Part shown: piece after piece, positions 21,864 to 30,422 of the stretch
Layout: every line of letters starts with the position of its first letter
How positions within the stretch are numbered: position 1 is the stretch's first letter
Virus record (IMG/VR): IMGVR_UViG_3300038528_000004
Span: 1 to 37,475 of that record
Direction: 5' to 3' (one strand)
DNA from: a virus
DNA length: 37,475 nucleotides
The notes under the pieces: model-generated
Database searches by the model: none
What the model was told of the DNA's origin: nothing
Seen by the model: the letters and a program-made list of their open reading frames with translations, nothing else
Program-made: the position numbers and the translations under genes

Positions 21864-22256
21864 ATGGCTAACGTAACCATAGATCAATGGGTTGCTAAGT
21901 CTCAGGCTAGACTTGAAGCCGTCTGGAAGACTGCGGCGCAGGATATTGCTAAAGAAATGCAAACGCCGAGAGCTAAAAACGGAAAATTACCGTTGGACAC
22001 CGGCTTTCTTCGAAACAGCTTTTCCGCAGACGTGAACAAGATCCCCAGCGGCAACGGAAGCTCAGCGTACACTGCCGGGCCAATTAGCATTGTGATAAAC
22101 CGGGCCAAGATTGGCGACCAAGTTGTATTCGGATGGGCTGCAAATTACGCAATATACATGGAGGTGCGTTACAGCTTTTTAAGATCAGCAGCACAAAACT
22201 GGCAGCAGATTGTCGATAAGGCAGCACAAAAAGTTAGAGCGAGGGTAGAGGGATGA
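21864..22256 (+). CDS. tail completion protein (HK97 gp10-like)
   Basis: About 130 residues. The segment KEMQTPRAKNGKLPLDTGFLRNSFSAD is the hallmark of HK97 gp10-like tail-completion proteins, which join the finished tail to the neck. Three in-frame starts exist (GTG 21855, ATG 21858, ATG 21864). ATG 21864 is preferred because ACAGG at 21851-21855 lies at the right distance. The stop overlaps the next start (ATGA). Confidence 0.8.
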   Translation: MANVTIDQWVAKSQARLEAVWKTAAQDIAKEMQTPRAKNGKLPLDTGFLRNSFSADVNKIPSGNGSSAYTAGPISIVINRAKIGDQVVFGWAANYAIYMEVRYSFLRSAAQNWQQIVDKAAQKVRARVEG

Positions 22257-22540
22257 CTATTAAAATTGTCTTGCCAGAAGGCAACGGCCCAAAGTCATCA
22301 TGGGGCACAAAGATTTTTACAGAATCTGGCCACGAGATTAAAGGCGTGACCAGAATAAATATAGAGATTCTTCCAGATTGCATCGTACAGGCACAGTTTA
22401 CAGTAGAGGTCAGCAACCTTGAAAACTTTGAAGGAATTGAAGGCGCTTACAGGGTAGAAAATTTCCCGGCAAAGAAAGTTTGCAGCGGGATTGATCGGAT
22501 AATGAAGCGGATTCGCCGGGGGAACCATGAGCACAACTAA
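22253..22540 (+). CDS. hypothetical protein inserted in the tail-completion module
   Basis: A 95-residue protein with beta-rich composition (IKIVLPEGNG, EIKGVTRINIEILPDCIVQAQFTVEVSN) and a basic C-terminus. No known family. It starts by ATGA overlap with the gp10-like gene and overlaps the next gene by 14 nt. In lambda-like phages the tail-completion and tail-terminator genes are adjacent, so this gene and the next look inserted between them. Confidence 0.65.
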   Translation: MTIKIVLPEGNGPKSSWGTKIFTESGHEIKGVTRINIEILPDCIVQAQFTVEVSNLENFEGIEGAYRVENFPAKKVCSGIDRIMKRIRRGNHEHN

Positions 22541-22787
22541 CACAGCATCGCAATCCCTGTTCACAAAGATTGTCAATAAAATTCGGCAAGGGAGCGCCAA
22601 AAATCAGCGCATAGCTTTGGCTCAATCTAAAAGCTATAAACTTGTTCTAGCGGACTGCTCAGCTGGAATATTTGCAAAAGTTTATGCGCCAAACGGTGAA
22701 GAATTGCCGGGGGTTCTTGGTTATGAAATTTGGCCTTGTGCCGATGGAACGCATAACATTTTTATTACTTTGAAGATGCGGGAATAA
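22527..22787 (+). CDS. hypothetical protein with a tail-terminator-like N-terminus
   Basis: An 86-residue protein. Its first 17 or so residues (MSTTNTASQSLFTKIVN) resemble the start of the tail-terminator protein encoded next (MPTPTNTAIAQALFTKLAA), and the DNA shares a CCCTGTTCACAAAG block. The remainder is a different beta-rich sequence. This suggests a partial duplication made when the upstream gene pair was inserted. No function is recognised. Four bases separate it from the next ATG. Confidence 0.65.
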   Translation: MSTTNTASQSLFTKIVNKIRQGSAKNQRIALAQSKSYKLVLADCSAGIFAKVYAPNGEELPGVLGYEIWPCADGTHNIFITLKMRE

Positions 22788-22790
22788 ATC

Positions 22791-23192
22791 ATGCCAACAC
22801 CAACTAATACAGCAATAGCACAAGCCCTGTTCACAAAGCTTGCGGCTGCATCTCTCGGCTATCCCATTTCCTATCCCGGCCAAGAATTTACGCCGCCAAA
22901 CTCAGGAGTGTGGCTAGAGCTTATGGTCATGCCTAACACCGGCATAGACAATGGCTTAGCCCAAACAGACGAAACAGTACCTCAGGGTTTGTTTCAGGTG
23001 TCCGTGTTTAACAGGCCCGGACCCGGCGCTTATATCGTAACCAGCAGGGCAGCGGATGAGGTCAAGGCGGCATTCTTGAAGAACGCGACAATCACAGGAC
23101 TGGTTCGAGTGCAGCGCAATCCGTACAGCTTTGAGATACAGCCTGAGGATGATCGACTGGCGGTTATTGTCACCATTCCATATACAGGTTAG
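22791..23192 (+). CDS. tail terminator (lambda gpU-like, DUF4128)
   Basis: A 133-residue protein matching the DUF4128/gpU-like tail terminator family, which caps the tail tube and sets its final length. The pattern is an N-terminal helix (TAIAQALFTKLAA), VWLELMVMPN, GLFQVSVFNRPGPGAYIV and a closing ADRLAVIVTIPYTG-like strand. It lies between the completion protein and the tail tube gene, the expected place. A terminator and promoter follow. Confidence 0.78.
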   Translation: MPTPTNTAIAQALFTKLAAASLGYPISYPGQEFTPPNSGVWLELMVMPNTGIDNGLAQTDETVPQGLFQVSVFNRPGPGAYIVTSRAADEVKAAFLKNATITGLVRVQRNPYSFEIQPEDDRLAVIVTIPYTG

Positions 23193-23234
23193 AATGCTTG
23201 ATTGGCTCGTCGTGATGACGCCCTGTTTTATCTG

Positions 23235-23256
23235 CCCTGCTTATGTGGGGTTTTTT
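23235..23256 (+). terminator. rho-independent terminator after tail terminator gene
   Basis: Stem CCCTGC/GTGGGG with G-U pairs, loop TTAT, then six T. Confidence 0.7.
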
Positions 23257-23293
23257 GCGTCTAGAGCTACGCTATTTTCCTCGCCCGCGCATG

Positions 23294-23302
23294 TGCTATA
23301 CT
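23294..23302 (+). promoter_or_regulatory. extended -10 promoter of the tail tube gene
   Basis: TGCTATACT (TGn-TATACT) 64 nt before the tail tube ATG and downstream of the terminator at 23235-23256. It gives this highly expressed gene its own transcript. Confidence 0.5.
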
Positions 23303-23365
23303 ACCCTCAGCAGTTTCTAGGACTGCCCGTCGTGATGACGAATTATCCAAATTTGGAGCACAGCA

Positions 23366-23821
23366 ATGCCGCAAATCACCAGTACAGGCACGATCTTTTC
23401 TATAGTAGCGGGTGACCCCGCAACCTTTGACGAAGCCGGTTACGATGCAATGACTTTTGTCCTTGTTGGCGGAGTTATTGACCTGCCCGAATATGGCCCA
23501 ACCGTTCAGGTCGTAGAATCAAACCCTCTTGCTACTGGCGTGACTGAGAAGTTTAAAGGCTTTATCAACAACGGCAGTCAGTCAGTTGGCCTTAACTTCG
23601 ACTCCGAAGACGCTGGCCAGACGGTCCTCAGAGATGGCACTGAAGGCTCAACCAAAAACCAGCAGCACGCTGTAAAGATTGAGTATCAAGACGGCTCTGT
23701 TGACTTTTACAGCGCCCGAATCTTCAGCTACACCAAGGCCCCAGGTTCCGCCAACAGCATGGTAGGATCAACCGCAAACCTAGAAATCAACACGGTTATT
23801 GTGCGCGTTGCAGCGTCTTAA
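23366..23821 (+). CDS. major tail (tube) protein
   Basis: A 151-residue tail tube protein, with Gly-rich beta strands throughout (TGTIFSIVAGDPATFDEAGYDAMTFVLVGGVIDLPEYGP and a closing strand TANLEINTVIVRVAAS). The position between tail terminator and the G/T chaperones is diagnostic. A TTGGAGC site precedes the ATG. It should be a major virion band. Its own promoter, and hairpins on both sides, fit strong expression. Confidence 0.82.
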   Translation: MPQITSTGTIFSIVAGDPATFDEAGYDAMTFVLVGGVIDLPEYGPTVQVVESNPLATGVTEKFKGFINNGSQSVGLNFDSEDAGQTVLRDGTEGSTKNQQHAVKIEYQDGSVDFYSARIFSYTKAPGSANSMVGSTANLEINTVIVRVAAS

Positions 23822-23834
23822 GTTTTAACCAGTT

Positions 23835-23886
23835 TTGACGGGCTAGGGCAACCGAAAAGCGGCTTCATCCACCGCCTGCCCGTCAA
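23835..23886 (+). promoter_or_regulatory. large hairpin between tail tube and chaperone genes
   Basis: Perfect 9-bp stem TTGACGGGC (23835-23843) with GCCCGTCAA (23878-23886). The 34-nt loop contains a further GCGG/CCGC stem. There is no T-run, so it is more likely an mRNA processing or stability element than a terminator. Confidence 0.5.
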
Positions 23887-23921
23887 CCTAAATCCCGGAT
23901 GCTTATCGCAAGGCATGAGAT

Positions 23922-24350
23922 ATGAAACTCGCAAAAGACGAATCCAATATTCTACAAATGTTTGACACCGAATCAGCATCTGAAACCGGCTCGTGGTTGC
24001 ATCTAACCAAGCCCGGCACTGATGGCGATTTGGCGTATGCCGAAAAAGGCACAGACAAACCCCTACGCATCAAGCTCAAAGGCCCAGACTCCGGCACATG
24101 GACAGCATTCCAGCGCAAAGCAATGAAGGGTAGCGGCAAGAAAGACACACGCACGGCAAAAGAAATTGCCCGCGAAGATGCAAACCTGTTTGCGCGGATG
24201 ACGCTGGAAACCGAGAACATTCCCGGCTATCAAGACGCTGACGAAGCCGCGCTGATTGATATGTTTGTCAAGTACAAAGACATCCGTATGCAAGCTTTGC
24301 GCTGGGTGATGAATCAGGAAAATTTTACTCAGCTGGCCGAGACAGATTAA
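23922..24350 (+). CDS. tail assembly chaperone (lambda gpG-like)
   Basis: A 142-residue protein located between the tail tube and tape measure genes, where siphophages encode chaperones that coat the tape measure during tail assembly. Residues about 38-55 (YAEKGTDKPLRIKLKGPDSG) and the helical C-terminal half are in keeping. Near its end the sequence A-AAT-TTT at 24320-24326 is read in frame as a -1 slippery heptamer, leading into the next frame. AAGG lies 9 nt before the ATG. Confidence 0.75.
   Translation: MKLAKDESNILQMFDTESASETGSWLHLTKPGTDGDLAYAEKGTDKPLRIKLKGPDSGTWTAFQRKAMKGSGKKDTRTAKEIAREDANLFARMTLETENIPGYQDADEAALIDMFVKYKDIRMQALRWVMNQENFTQLAETD
24320..24326 (+). other. -1 programmed frameshift site
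   Basis: Heptamer A-AAT-TTT, in the X-XXY-YYZ phase of the chaperone reading frame (codons GAA AAT TTT). After a -1 slip the new frame runs without stop through 24377 to 24796, making a G-GT fusion. Confidence 0.6.
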
Positions 24351-24376
24351 AGCTCTGGGCTGGACAGATTGGATGG

Positions 24377-24796
24377 ATGCACTCAGTACCACAGCGGGCG
24401 CGCAAAGAGGACAAGCGCAATCGTTACGAGCAGTACGGCGAAGGGCATCCCTACACTTGCACCCCTGAGATCAGGGGGCTGGAGTACCTGGCAAGCGCAG
24501 TGCAAGAGTTAGGGTTAGTTGGGCAGGGGGGTATGTCAATCAGCCCGACTAGCTGGCAAGAGATCGAGAGCTACATCCGGCTAACAGGATCATGGCTTTC
24601 TAGCTGGGATGCGCAGATGCTGATGGAAATGTCTAGGGCGTATGTCAATTGGCGCAACAAAGGCAGCGAGCAGTCCGACATTGCAGACGACGTGCCCTAC
24701 ATTGAGCGCAACGAGGAAACATTGGCGGCTATGCAGGCGCACTTGATCGACAGCAGAGACAGATCAGCCGATTTGGCGGCGCAAGCAACAAAGTAA
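24377..24796 (+). CDS. tail assembly chaperone T part (made by -1 frameshift)
   Basis: The downstream frame, 139 residues from ATG 24377, lies in the -1 frame relative to the upstream chaperone and is open back to the slippery site. No Shine-Dalgarno is visible before ATG 24377, so it is expected as the C-terminal part of a GT fusion and not as a separate protein. Residues such as RYEQYGEGHPYTCTPEIRGLEYLASA and the helix EIESYIRLTGSWLSSWDAQMLMEMSRAY fit the T part that contacts the tape measure. The tape measure start follows 13 nt later. Confidence 0.75.
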   Translation: MHSVPQRARKEDKRNRYEQYGEGHPYTCTPEIRGLEYLASAVQELGLVGQGGMSISPTSWQEIESYIRLTGSWLSSWDAQMLMEMSRAYVNWRNKGSEQSDIADDVPYIERNEETLAAMQAHLIDSRDRSADLAAQATK

Positions 24797-24809
24797 CCGG
24801 AGTAATTGC

Positions 24810-27800
24810 ATGGAAGACCTCGCGAGTCTCGGCTTCAGAATCGATAGCTCCGGCCTTCGTCGTGCCACTGGCGACCTTGACCGCCTTGACCGACAAAGCC
24901 AAACCACCACTTCTACAGTGCAGAAACTTGGCGTCGCATTTGGTGCGCTTGGCATCGGCGCTGCACTGCAAGGCTCGCTTGCTTCATTTGCAAACTTTGA
25001 GCGCGGATTGATTGGCGTTGGCAAGACCAGCGATATTACCGGCGCTGCGCTGACCGGATTGGGTCAAAGCATTCAGGAGCTATCTCGTGACCTGCCTGTA
25101 ACGTCTGCTGAGCTGCTCGCCATTGCACAGAGTGCCGGGCAGCTAGGCGTTAGCGGAACAGACAACATTCTTCGCTTTACTGAGACCGTTGGAAAGCTAG
25201 GTCTAGCGTCTGACCTGTCTGGCGAACAAGCGGCAACATCTTTGGCGCGAATCCTTACGGTCACAGGCACAGCAATCAGCGAAGTTGACCGGCTTGGTTC
25301 AACTATTGTCCAGCTTGGAAACAACTTTGCTGCAACTGAATCAGAAATTGCAGCCGTAGCAACCCGTGTTGCGCAGTCTACTAGCCAGTTTAGAGTTAGT
25401 GCTGCCGACGTGCTTGGCATATCCACAGCACTAAAAGCCGTAGGCGTAGAAGCCGAATCAGGCGGCACACAAATCGGTCTATCTTTCCAGGCTATCAACG
25501 ACGCGTTAAGAAATGGCGGCGAAGAACTAAATCGTCTGCAAGAAATTACCGGGCGTACCGGCGATGCGTTGCGCCAAGACTTCTTCAACGGAGAATCAGC
25601 TAAAGTTTTTGAGGACTTTGTAAAAGGCTTGGGCAACATACAGGCATCTGGCGGCGATGTGTCAGCGGCCCTGAACTCGCTAGGGTTAAGTGGCAGTCAA
25701 TCAATGCAGGTTCTCAGCACACTAGCCACACGCACCGACGTGCTCTCAGATGCCCTGTCGCAGGCTAACACCGAATATGAAGACAACGTGGCTCTTAACA
25801 AAGAAGCGGCGGTTGCCTCTACTTCTTTTAGCTCACAGCTTCAGCTAGCAGGCAATGCCGCAGACGAAGCCGCAAGCGCGATTGGCTCTATTATTGCACC
25901 CGCTGCACTAGAGGGACTGAGCGCGTTCCGTGATGCGTCAATTGCTGTTGCTGAAAACATTGATACAGTTGCGGATGCCGCCGCAGTGTTGGCCATTGTG
26001 TTTGGTGCAAGAGTGTCCAGCGGTTTGTTAATTGCAGCGCAGGCGCAGCTTGTCTACACGTCTCAGGTAGTAAGGGGATCATCTCTAGCCCTAGCCGCCG
26101 AAGCACAAATAGCCCTCGCATTAAAAACCACAGCCATTGCGGCGTCGCAAAGATCAGCGGCAGCACTGGTGATTGCTCAGTCAGAAAACGCTGCATCGGT
26201 AGCTGTTTTAAACTCGGTTCGATCTGAGGTGCAGCTAGAGTCTGTTAGGTTGCGCTCACAGATGACAGCGCAAGAAAGAGCGGCAACTGTTTCTAGGCTT
26301 GTCTCTGCCCGCCTAGTTTTGGCGAACGCAACTAGGGCGCTTTCTGCATCCGAGGTGGTGCTGGCAGAGGCGACCACCGTTGCAGCAGCAGCAGAAGCCA
26401 CGGCCACAGTAACAACCACAGCACACGCTACAGCTTTAGCAAGAACCACCGTAACCGCTAGGGCTGCGGCCTTGGCAATGCGTGGGCTAAGAGCTTCAGT
26501 CGCGTTTCTTGGAGGACCACTAGGTATATTGCTGATAGCAGCCGGTGCTGCTTACTATTTCCGGGACGCTCTTTTTGACACTAAGCAGAAAACTGTTGAC
26601 CTGACTGACGACACCAAAAACCTCGTGGCTGAGTTAGGGAAGGCCACGGAGGCGCAGCGCCAGTTTATAAATGTTCAGTTTGCCCAAAGGGTGCAGGAAC
26701 AAAAGACGGCAATTGTTGATGCGCAAGAAGTAATAGCATCAATCGCCAGAAGGATTGAATCCTTTACCAGCCGCATGGGTGACGCAGAAAGAGCATTTTT
26801 TGAAACCAGCTCTATGGCCCAAGGGTTCAGCGATGACATCGACGCTGCAAGGCTTACCATTGATAACGCCAATGGCGCAATAGAATTAATTACGCAAAGT
26901 CAAAAAGACTTCTGGAAAGAACTTGGGCAAACAAGCACTAATACTATTGATCTAAACTACACAACTCAGGCTTTAACAGAGTCTATAAAGATGGAGCTTG
27001 GATTTTTGCGCTTACAAAATGCGCTTGTTCTGGCCGGGATTCCTGCAACAGAAGCCGAAATCGCAATCATGGAAACCAAGCGCGAGTTAATGCTTGAGTC
27101 TAAGGGGCTTACTGCCGAGCAAGCCGTCGAGATGGTAGCGCTTGAGAAAGCAATAGCCCTGTCTCTCAGTGCCCAGCGCGAAGAAGACCAGATGCTGCAA
27201 AGCCTGCAAGACAAATACGGCGATACCACCAAAGCCGCGCAAAACTTTACTGACCAAGTAAAACTATTGTCTGACCTGCTACTAGCAACGGGCGATCCAG
27301 AATACGCACGGATGCTAAAGCGCCTTTCTGATGACTTTAACAACGCGGGCGAAGACGCAGCCAAAGAATTTACAAACCCATTTGAATCTGCGGCCCAAAG
27401 TGTATCCCAGTCACTGCAAGACGCTATTGCATCGGGCGACTTTGGCAGCTTAGGCGAGGGTGTGGGCAATGCGTTTGCAGCATCTTTCAGCGCGGTAGTG
27501 AGCAAGACCGTAACCGATAGTCTGTCGGAGGGTCTGACCAAAGACAGCGCGGCCATCTCTCAAATCAGCGCAGCGTTTGCCGGGCCTATCGCCGGCGCGG
27601 TTGTGGGCGGACTGGTGCAGTTGGCGGTGTCTAAGTTGGGTGACTTCTTTAGCGGTAGCGACTTTGATCCAACTGAAGACCGGCAAGATGCGCAGGGAGC
27701 CGGTACAGTCCTTGGCTCTATCGATGCGAAATCAGACAGCATCGCAAAAGCTACAGAGATAACGGCCAGCACTAACGAAGAGCTGGTCAACATAAACACT

Positions 27801-30422
27801 GGGATGCTTCAGGCATTAAAGAGCGTGAACGCTGGGATTTTAGGCGCGTCCGCAATGATTGCCCGGGCACAGGGCAACGTGAACTTTCAAACCCAAAACG
27901 AATTCAGTCAACAGCAACAGGCGGGCCAAGCAGCCACGGCTTTAACTGGCGGCACGATAGGCGGACTTTTCGGAGCGGGAGCTGGTCTTGTTTTGGGCAC
28001 TGCTGCGGGCGTTGCGACACTAGGTGCCGTTGGTGCCATTGTTGGGTTTGGTGTTGGCGCTTTAATTGCTCCAATTGCCTTGCTTTTGGATGATCTTCTT
28101 GGCGGCATTGTCAGTAGTGCCGTAGGGTTCCTGGACAACCTGACCGGCGGCCTGCTCTCCAGTATTGGCAGCTCTGTGTTCGGTGGTGACCAAAAAATAG
28201 TTGACGAAGGTATAAACATCGTTGGCGGGCAAATAACAGATTTAATCAATGATGTGATGGTTCGGTCTTTTGCCGAAATCAAAACCGATGGCGGCTTTTT
28301 CAGCAGCGACGACTATGACACTGAGTTTGCAGCCCTTCCCGACGAGATCAGAAACCAATTCAGTCTAGTGTTTGAAGGCATCGTTGATTCTGTAAGCGCT
28401 GGCGCTGCTGCAATCGGCCTGCTACCCGCAGACATCCAGTCAGCGCTTAACCAGTTTAGAGTTGAATCGCAACTAATCAGCCTTGAAGGGCTAAACGCAG
28501 GCGAGCAAACAGCTGCCATTCAAGAAGTCTTCGGCACCATCTTCGACAACCTGGCCACCTCAGTCGTGCCCTTCCTTGACGACTTCCAGCGGGCTGGTGA
28601 AGGCTTAGGTCAGACTCTGGCGCGTGTGGCCACACAAGTACAGCTCACAGAAGAAGCGGCCTTGTCGCTTGGCCTAGCACTGAATACATCCGTTGGGCCT
28701 GAGCAAATAGCCAGAATATCAGGTTCACTCGTGGATCTAGTTGGCGGAGTAGAAGCTTTTGCCAGCGCGATTACATCGTTTGAGTCAAACTTCTTTAGCG
28801 AGTCAGAACAGTTTGACGTAAACGCCCGCCGATTGACTCAGGCAATGGGCGATCTGCCATTGGCCGATACTAGGCAGGGCTTTGTTGATCTACTACAAGC
28901 TCAGGACATTACGACTGCCAGCGGGCGCGAGGCGGTGGCTACACTGTTGCGCCTGCAAAGTTCTGCCGACGAATATTACACCGCATTGGAAGACGGGGCA
29001 GACGCCGCATTGTCAGCACTACGGGCAAGTGTAGACGCTGAAATATCCGCAATACGTGCGCAGCGCCAGGCGCTTGAATCATCCCTCACGTCTTCACAGA
29101 GCTCTACAGATCAGGTATTAAACTCTCTGGCAGCACTGGCAGGGGCTGAAAAGCAGGCGGCAAAGGATAGACTAGACATTACTACCGCTGCAATTAATGA
29201 AGAAAACAGCGTCAGAATGTCTGCCAACAAAATGGCTCTTGACGCAGCTCAAGATGGACTATCTGCCATTGCAGAAGAAGCCGGGCTGCTTAAATCTGCC
29301 TTTGACTCACTTACTGACGCAATCATTCCGCAGTCAGTTCAGTTTGAGCAGGCCATCGCAAGGCTTCGTAATGCCTTGCGCACAGGCGACCTAGCGGGGG
29401 CCGGTGTTGCCGCAACTGAAGCCGCTGGCGTATCTTCTGAGGGCTTTGCTACACGGGCAGATTTCGCAGTGGCGCAAGGCCAGGCGGCGTTTTTGGTGAG
29501 CCAGCTAAACGATCAGGCTCAAGGGCAATTAAGCACAGCAGAACAAACAATTCAGCGGCTTGAGGCACAAACTGATGTCATTCGCACAAGCTCAGATGCT
29601 CAGATAGAAAGCGCAAACCTGATCTATGAAAACGAAGTGCTCAGGCTTGACGGCATTCTCGAAAGCGCCCGCTCTCAAATAGAAATACAGCGCGGCACAA
29701 ATGAAACATTGCTGTCAGTTGATAAGGCAATCGCCGCGCTTGAGATTTCTTTGCTTGCAGAATCTGCGGCACAAAAAGAGCTAGACGCATTTACCGGTCA
29801 GCAGCAGATTGAAAGTCTGAATCTGATTTATGACAACGCACTGAGCCAGCTTAATGCTTTGCTGGGAATTGACAGCAGCGTAATGGGTGTGCAGCAAGCT
29901 TTAGGCGCGTTCAATGCTGCACTTAATCGCAGAGCGCCAACCCCGACCCCGACCCCAACCCCAGAACCTACGGTCGTGGACGATGGACGGCTTTATGGTC
30001 TGGCCGGCTTGTATCAAGAGTTGCTGGGACGGGGGGTCGACGAAAGCGGGTCCGCGTTCTATGGAGACGCATTGGCCTCTGGCGCGATGACCCTAGATGA
30101 CGTGCGATCCGATATGCTAGGTAGTGATGAGTACAGATCCAGAGTGCCAGGCTTTGCAGGCGGCGGTATGCACTCAGGCGGATTGCGCATTGTAGGCGAA
30201 CGCGGGCCTGAACTTGAGGCTACCGGCTCCAGCAAGATAATGAGCAACTTCGAGTTAATGTCATCGCTTGGCGGCAATCAGAAGCTAGCGTCTGAAATGA
30301 AATCCATGCACTCTGATATGATGCAAGGGCTTAATGTGATTGCGAAGAATACAAACAAGGGGAGCCGCCAGCTAGAACGCTGGGACTTGACCGGCCTGCC
30401 AGCTGCTAGGGAGTTTGTATGA
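24810..30422 (+). CDS. tape measure protein with C-terminal DUF4214-like domain
   Basis: At 1870 residues this is the largest gene, and its length would set tail length (very roughly 280 nm by the usual 0.15 nm per residue rule). The N-terminal part matches TP901-type tape measures (SIQELSRDLPVTSAELLAIAQSAGQLGVSG, LKAVGVEAESGGTQIGLS). Long Ala/Gln-rich helices follow, with hydrophobic segments near residues 561-584 and 1047-1100 that may enter the host membrane at ejection. Near the C-terminus a PTPTPTPTPEP linker (about 1710-1720) leads to a DUF4214-like segment (LAGLYQELLGRGVDESG, about 1724-1780), then the GERGPELEATGSSKI motif common to tape-measure ends. GGAG precedes the ATG. Its stop overlaps the next ATG. 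Confidence 0.92.
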   Translation: MEDLASLGFRIDSSGLRRATGDLDRLDRQSQTTTSTVQKLGVAFGALGIGAALQGSLASFANFERGLIGVGKTSDITGAALTGLGQSIQELSRDLPVTSAELLAIAQSAGQLGVSGTDNILRFTETVGKLGLASDLSGEQAATSLARILTVTGTAISEVDRLGSTIVQLGNNFAATESEIAAVATRVAQSTSQFRVSAADVLGISTALKAVGVEAESGGTQIGLSFQAINDALRNGGEELNRLQEITGRTGDALRQDFFNGESAKVFEDFVKGLGNIQASGGDVSAALNSLGLSGSQSMQVLSTLATRTDVLSDALSQANTEYEDNVALNKEAAVASTSFSSQLQLAGNAADEAASAIGSIIAPAALEGLSAFRDASIAVAENIDTVADAAAVLAIVFGARVSSGLLIAAQAQLVYTSQVVRGSSLALAAEAQIALALKTTAIAASQRSAAALVIAQSENAASVAVLNSVRSEVQLESVRLRSQMTAQERAATVSRLVSARLVLANATRALSASEVVLAEATTVAAAAEATATVTTTAHATALARTTVTARAAALAMRGLRASVAFLGGPLGILLIAAGAAYYFRDALFDTKQKTVDLTDDTKNLVAELGKATEAQRQFINVQFAQRVQEQKTAIVDAQEVIASIARRIESFTSRMGDAERAFFETSSMAQGFSDDIDAARLTIDNANGAIELITQSQKDFWKELGQTSTNTIDLNYTTQALTESIKMELGFLRLQNALVLAGIPATEAEIAIMETKRELMLESKGLTAEQAVEMVALEKAIALSLSAQREEDQMLQSLQDKYGDTTKAAQNFTDQVKLLSDLLLATGDPEYARMLKRLSDDFNNAGEDAAKEFTNPFESAAQSVSQSLQDAIASGDFGSLGEGVGNAFAASFSAVVSKTVTDSLSEGLTKDSAAISQISAAFAGPIAGAVVGGLVQLAVSKLGDFFSGSDFDPTEDRQDAQGAGTVLGSIDAKSDSIAKATEITASTNEELVNINTGMLQALKSVNAGILGASAMIARAQGNVNFQTQNEFSQQQQAGQAATALTGGTIGGLFGAGAGLVLGTAAGVATLGAVGAIVGFGVGALIAPIALLLDDLLGGIVSSAVGFLDNLTGGLLSSIGSSVFGGDQKIVDEGINIVGGQITDLINDVMVRSFAEIKTDGGFFSSDDYDTEFAALPDEIRNQFSLVFEGIVDSVSAGAAAIGLLPADIQSALNQFRVESQLISLEGLNAGEQTAAIQEVFGTIFDNLATSVVPFLDDFQRAGEGLGQTLARVATQVQLTEEAALSLGLALNTSVGPEQIARISGSLVDLVGGVEAFASAITSFESNFFSESEQFDVNARRLTQAMGDLPLADTRQGFVDLLQAQDITTASGREAVATLLRLQSSADEYYTALEDGADAALSALRASVDAEISAIRAQRQALESSLTSSQSSTDQVLNSLAALAGAEKQAAKDRLDITTAAINEENSVRMSANKMALDAAQDGLSAIAEEAGLLKSAFDSLTDAIIPQSVQFEQAIARLRNALRTGDLAGAGVAATEAAGVSSEGFATRADFAVAQGQAAFLVSQLNDQAQGQLSTAEQTIQRLEAQTDVIRTSSDAQIESANLIYENEVLRLDGILESARSQIEIQRGTNETLLSVDKAIAALEISLLAESAAQKELDAFTGQQQIESLNLIYDNALSQLNALLGIDSSVMGVQQALGAFNAALNRRAPTPTPTPTPEPTVVDDGRLYGLAGLYQELLGRGVDESGSAFYGDALASGAMTLDDVRSDMLGSDEYRSRVPGFAGGGMHSGGLRIVGERGPELEATGSSKIMSNFELMSSLGGNQKLASEMKSMHSDMMQGLNVIAKNTNKGSRQLERWDLTGLPAAREFV

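Larger units (their letters stand above)
23208..23340. repeat. 13-bp direct repeat flanking the terminator/promoter before the tail tube gene
   Basis: CGTCGTGATGACG occurs at 23208-23220 and again at 23328-23340, exactly 120 bp apart. Each copy can form a CGTC/GACG hairpin. The second copy lies in the leader of the tail tube mRNA. Confidence 0.55.

Noticed and set aside
25073-28519. Several minus-strand open frames of 100-196 codons within the tape measure gene
   Set aside because: They are antisense shadows of an Ala/Ser-rich gene, with low-complexity Ser/Ala/Thr translations and no start signals.
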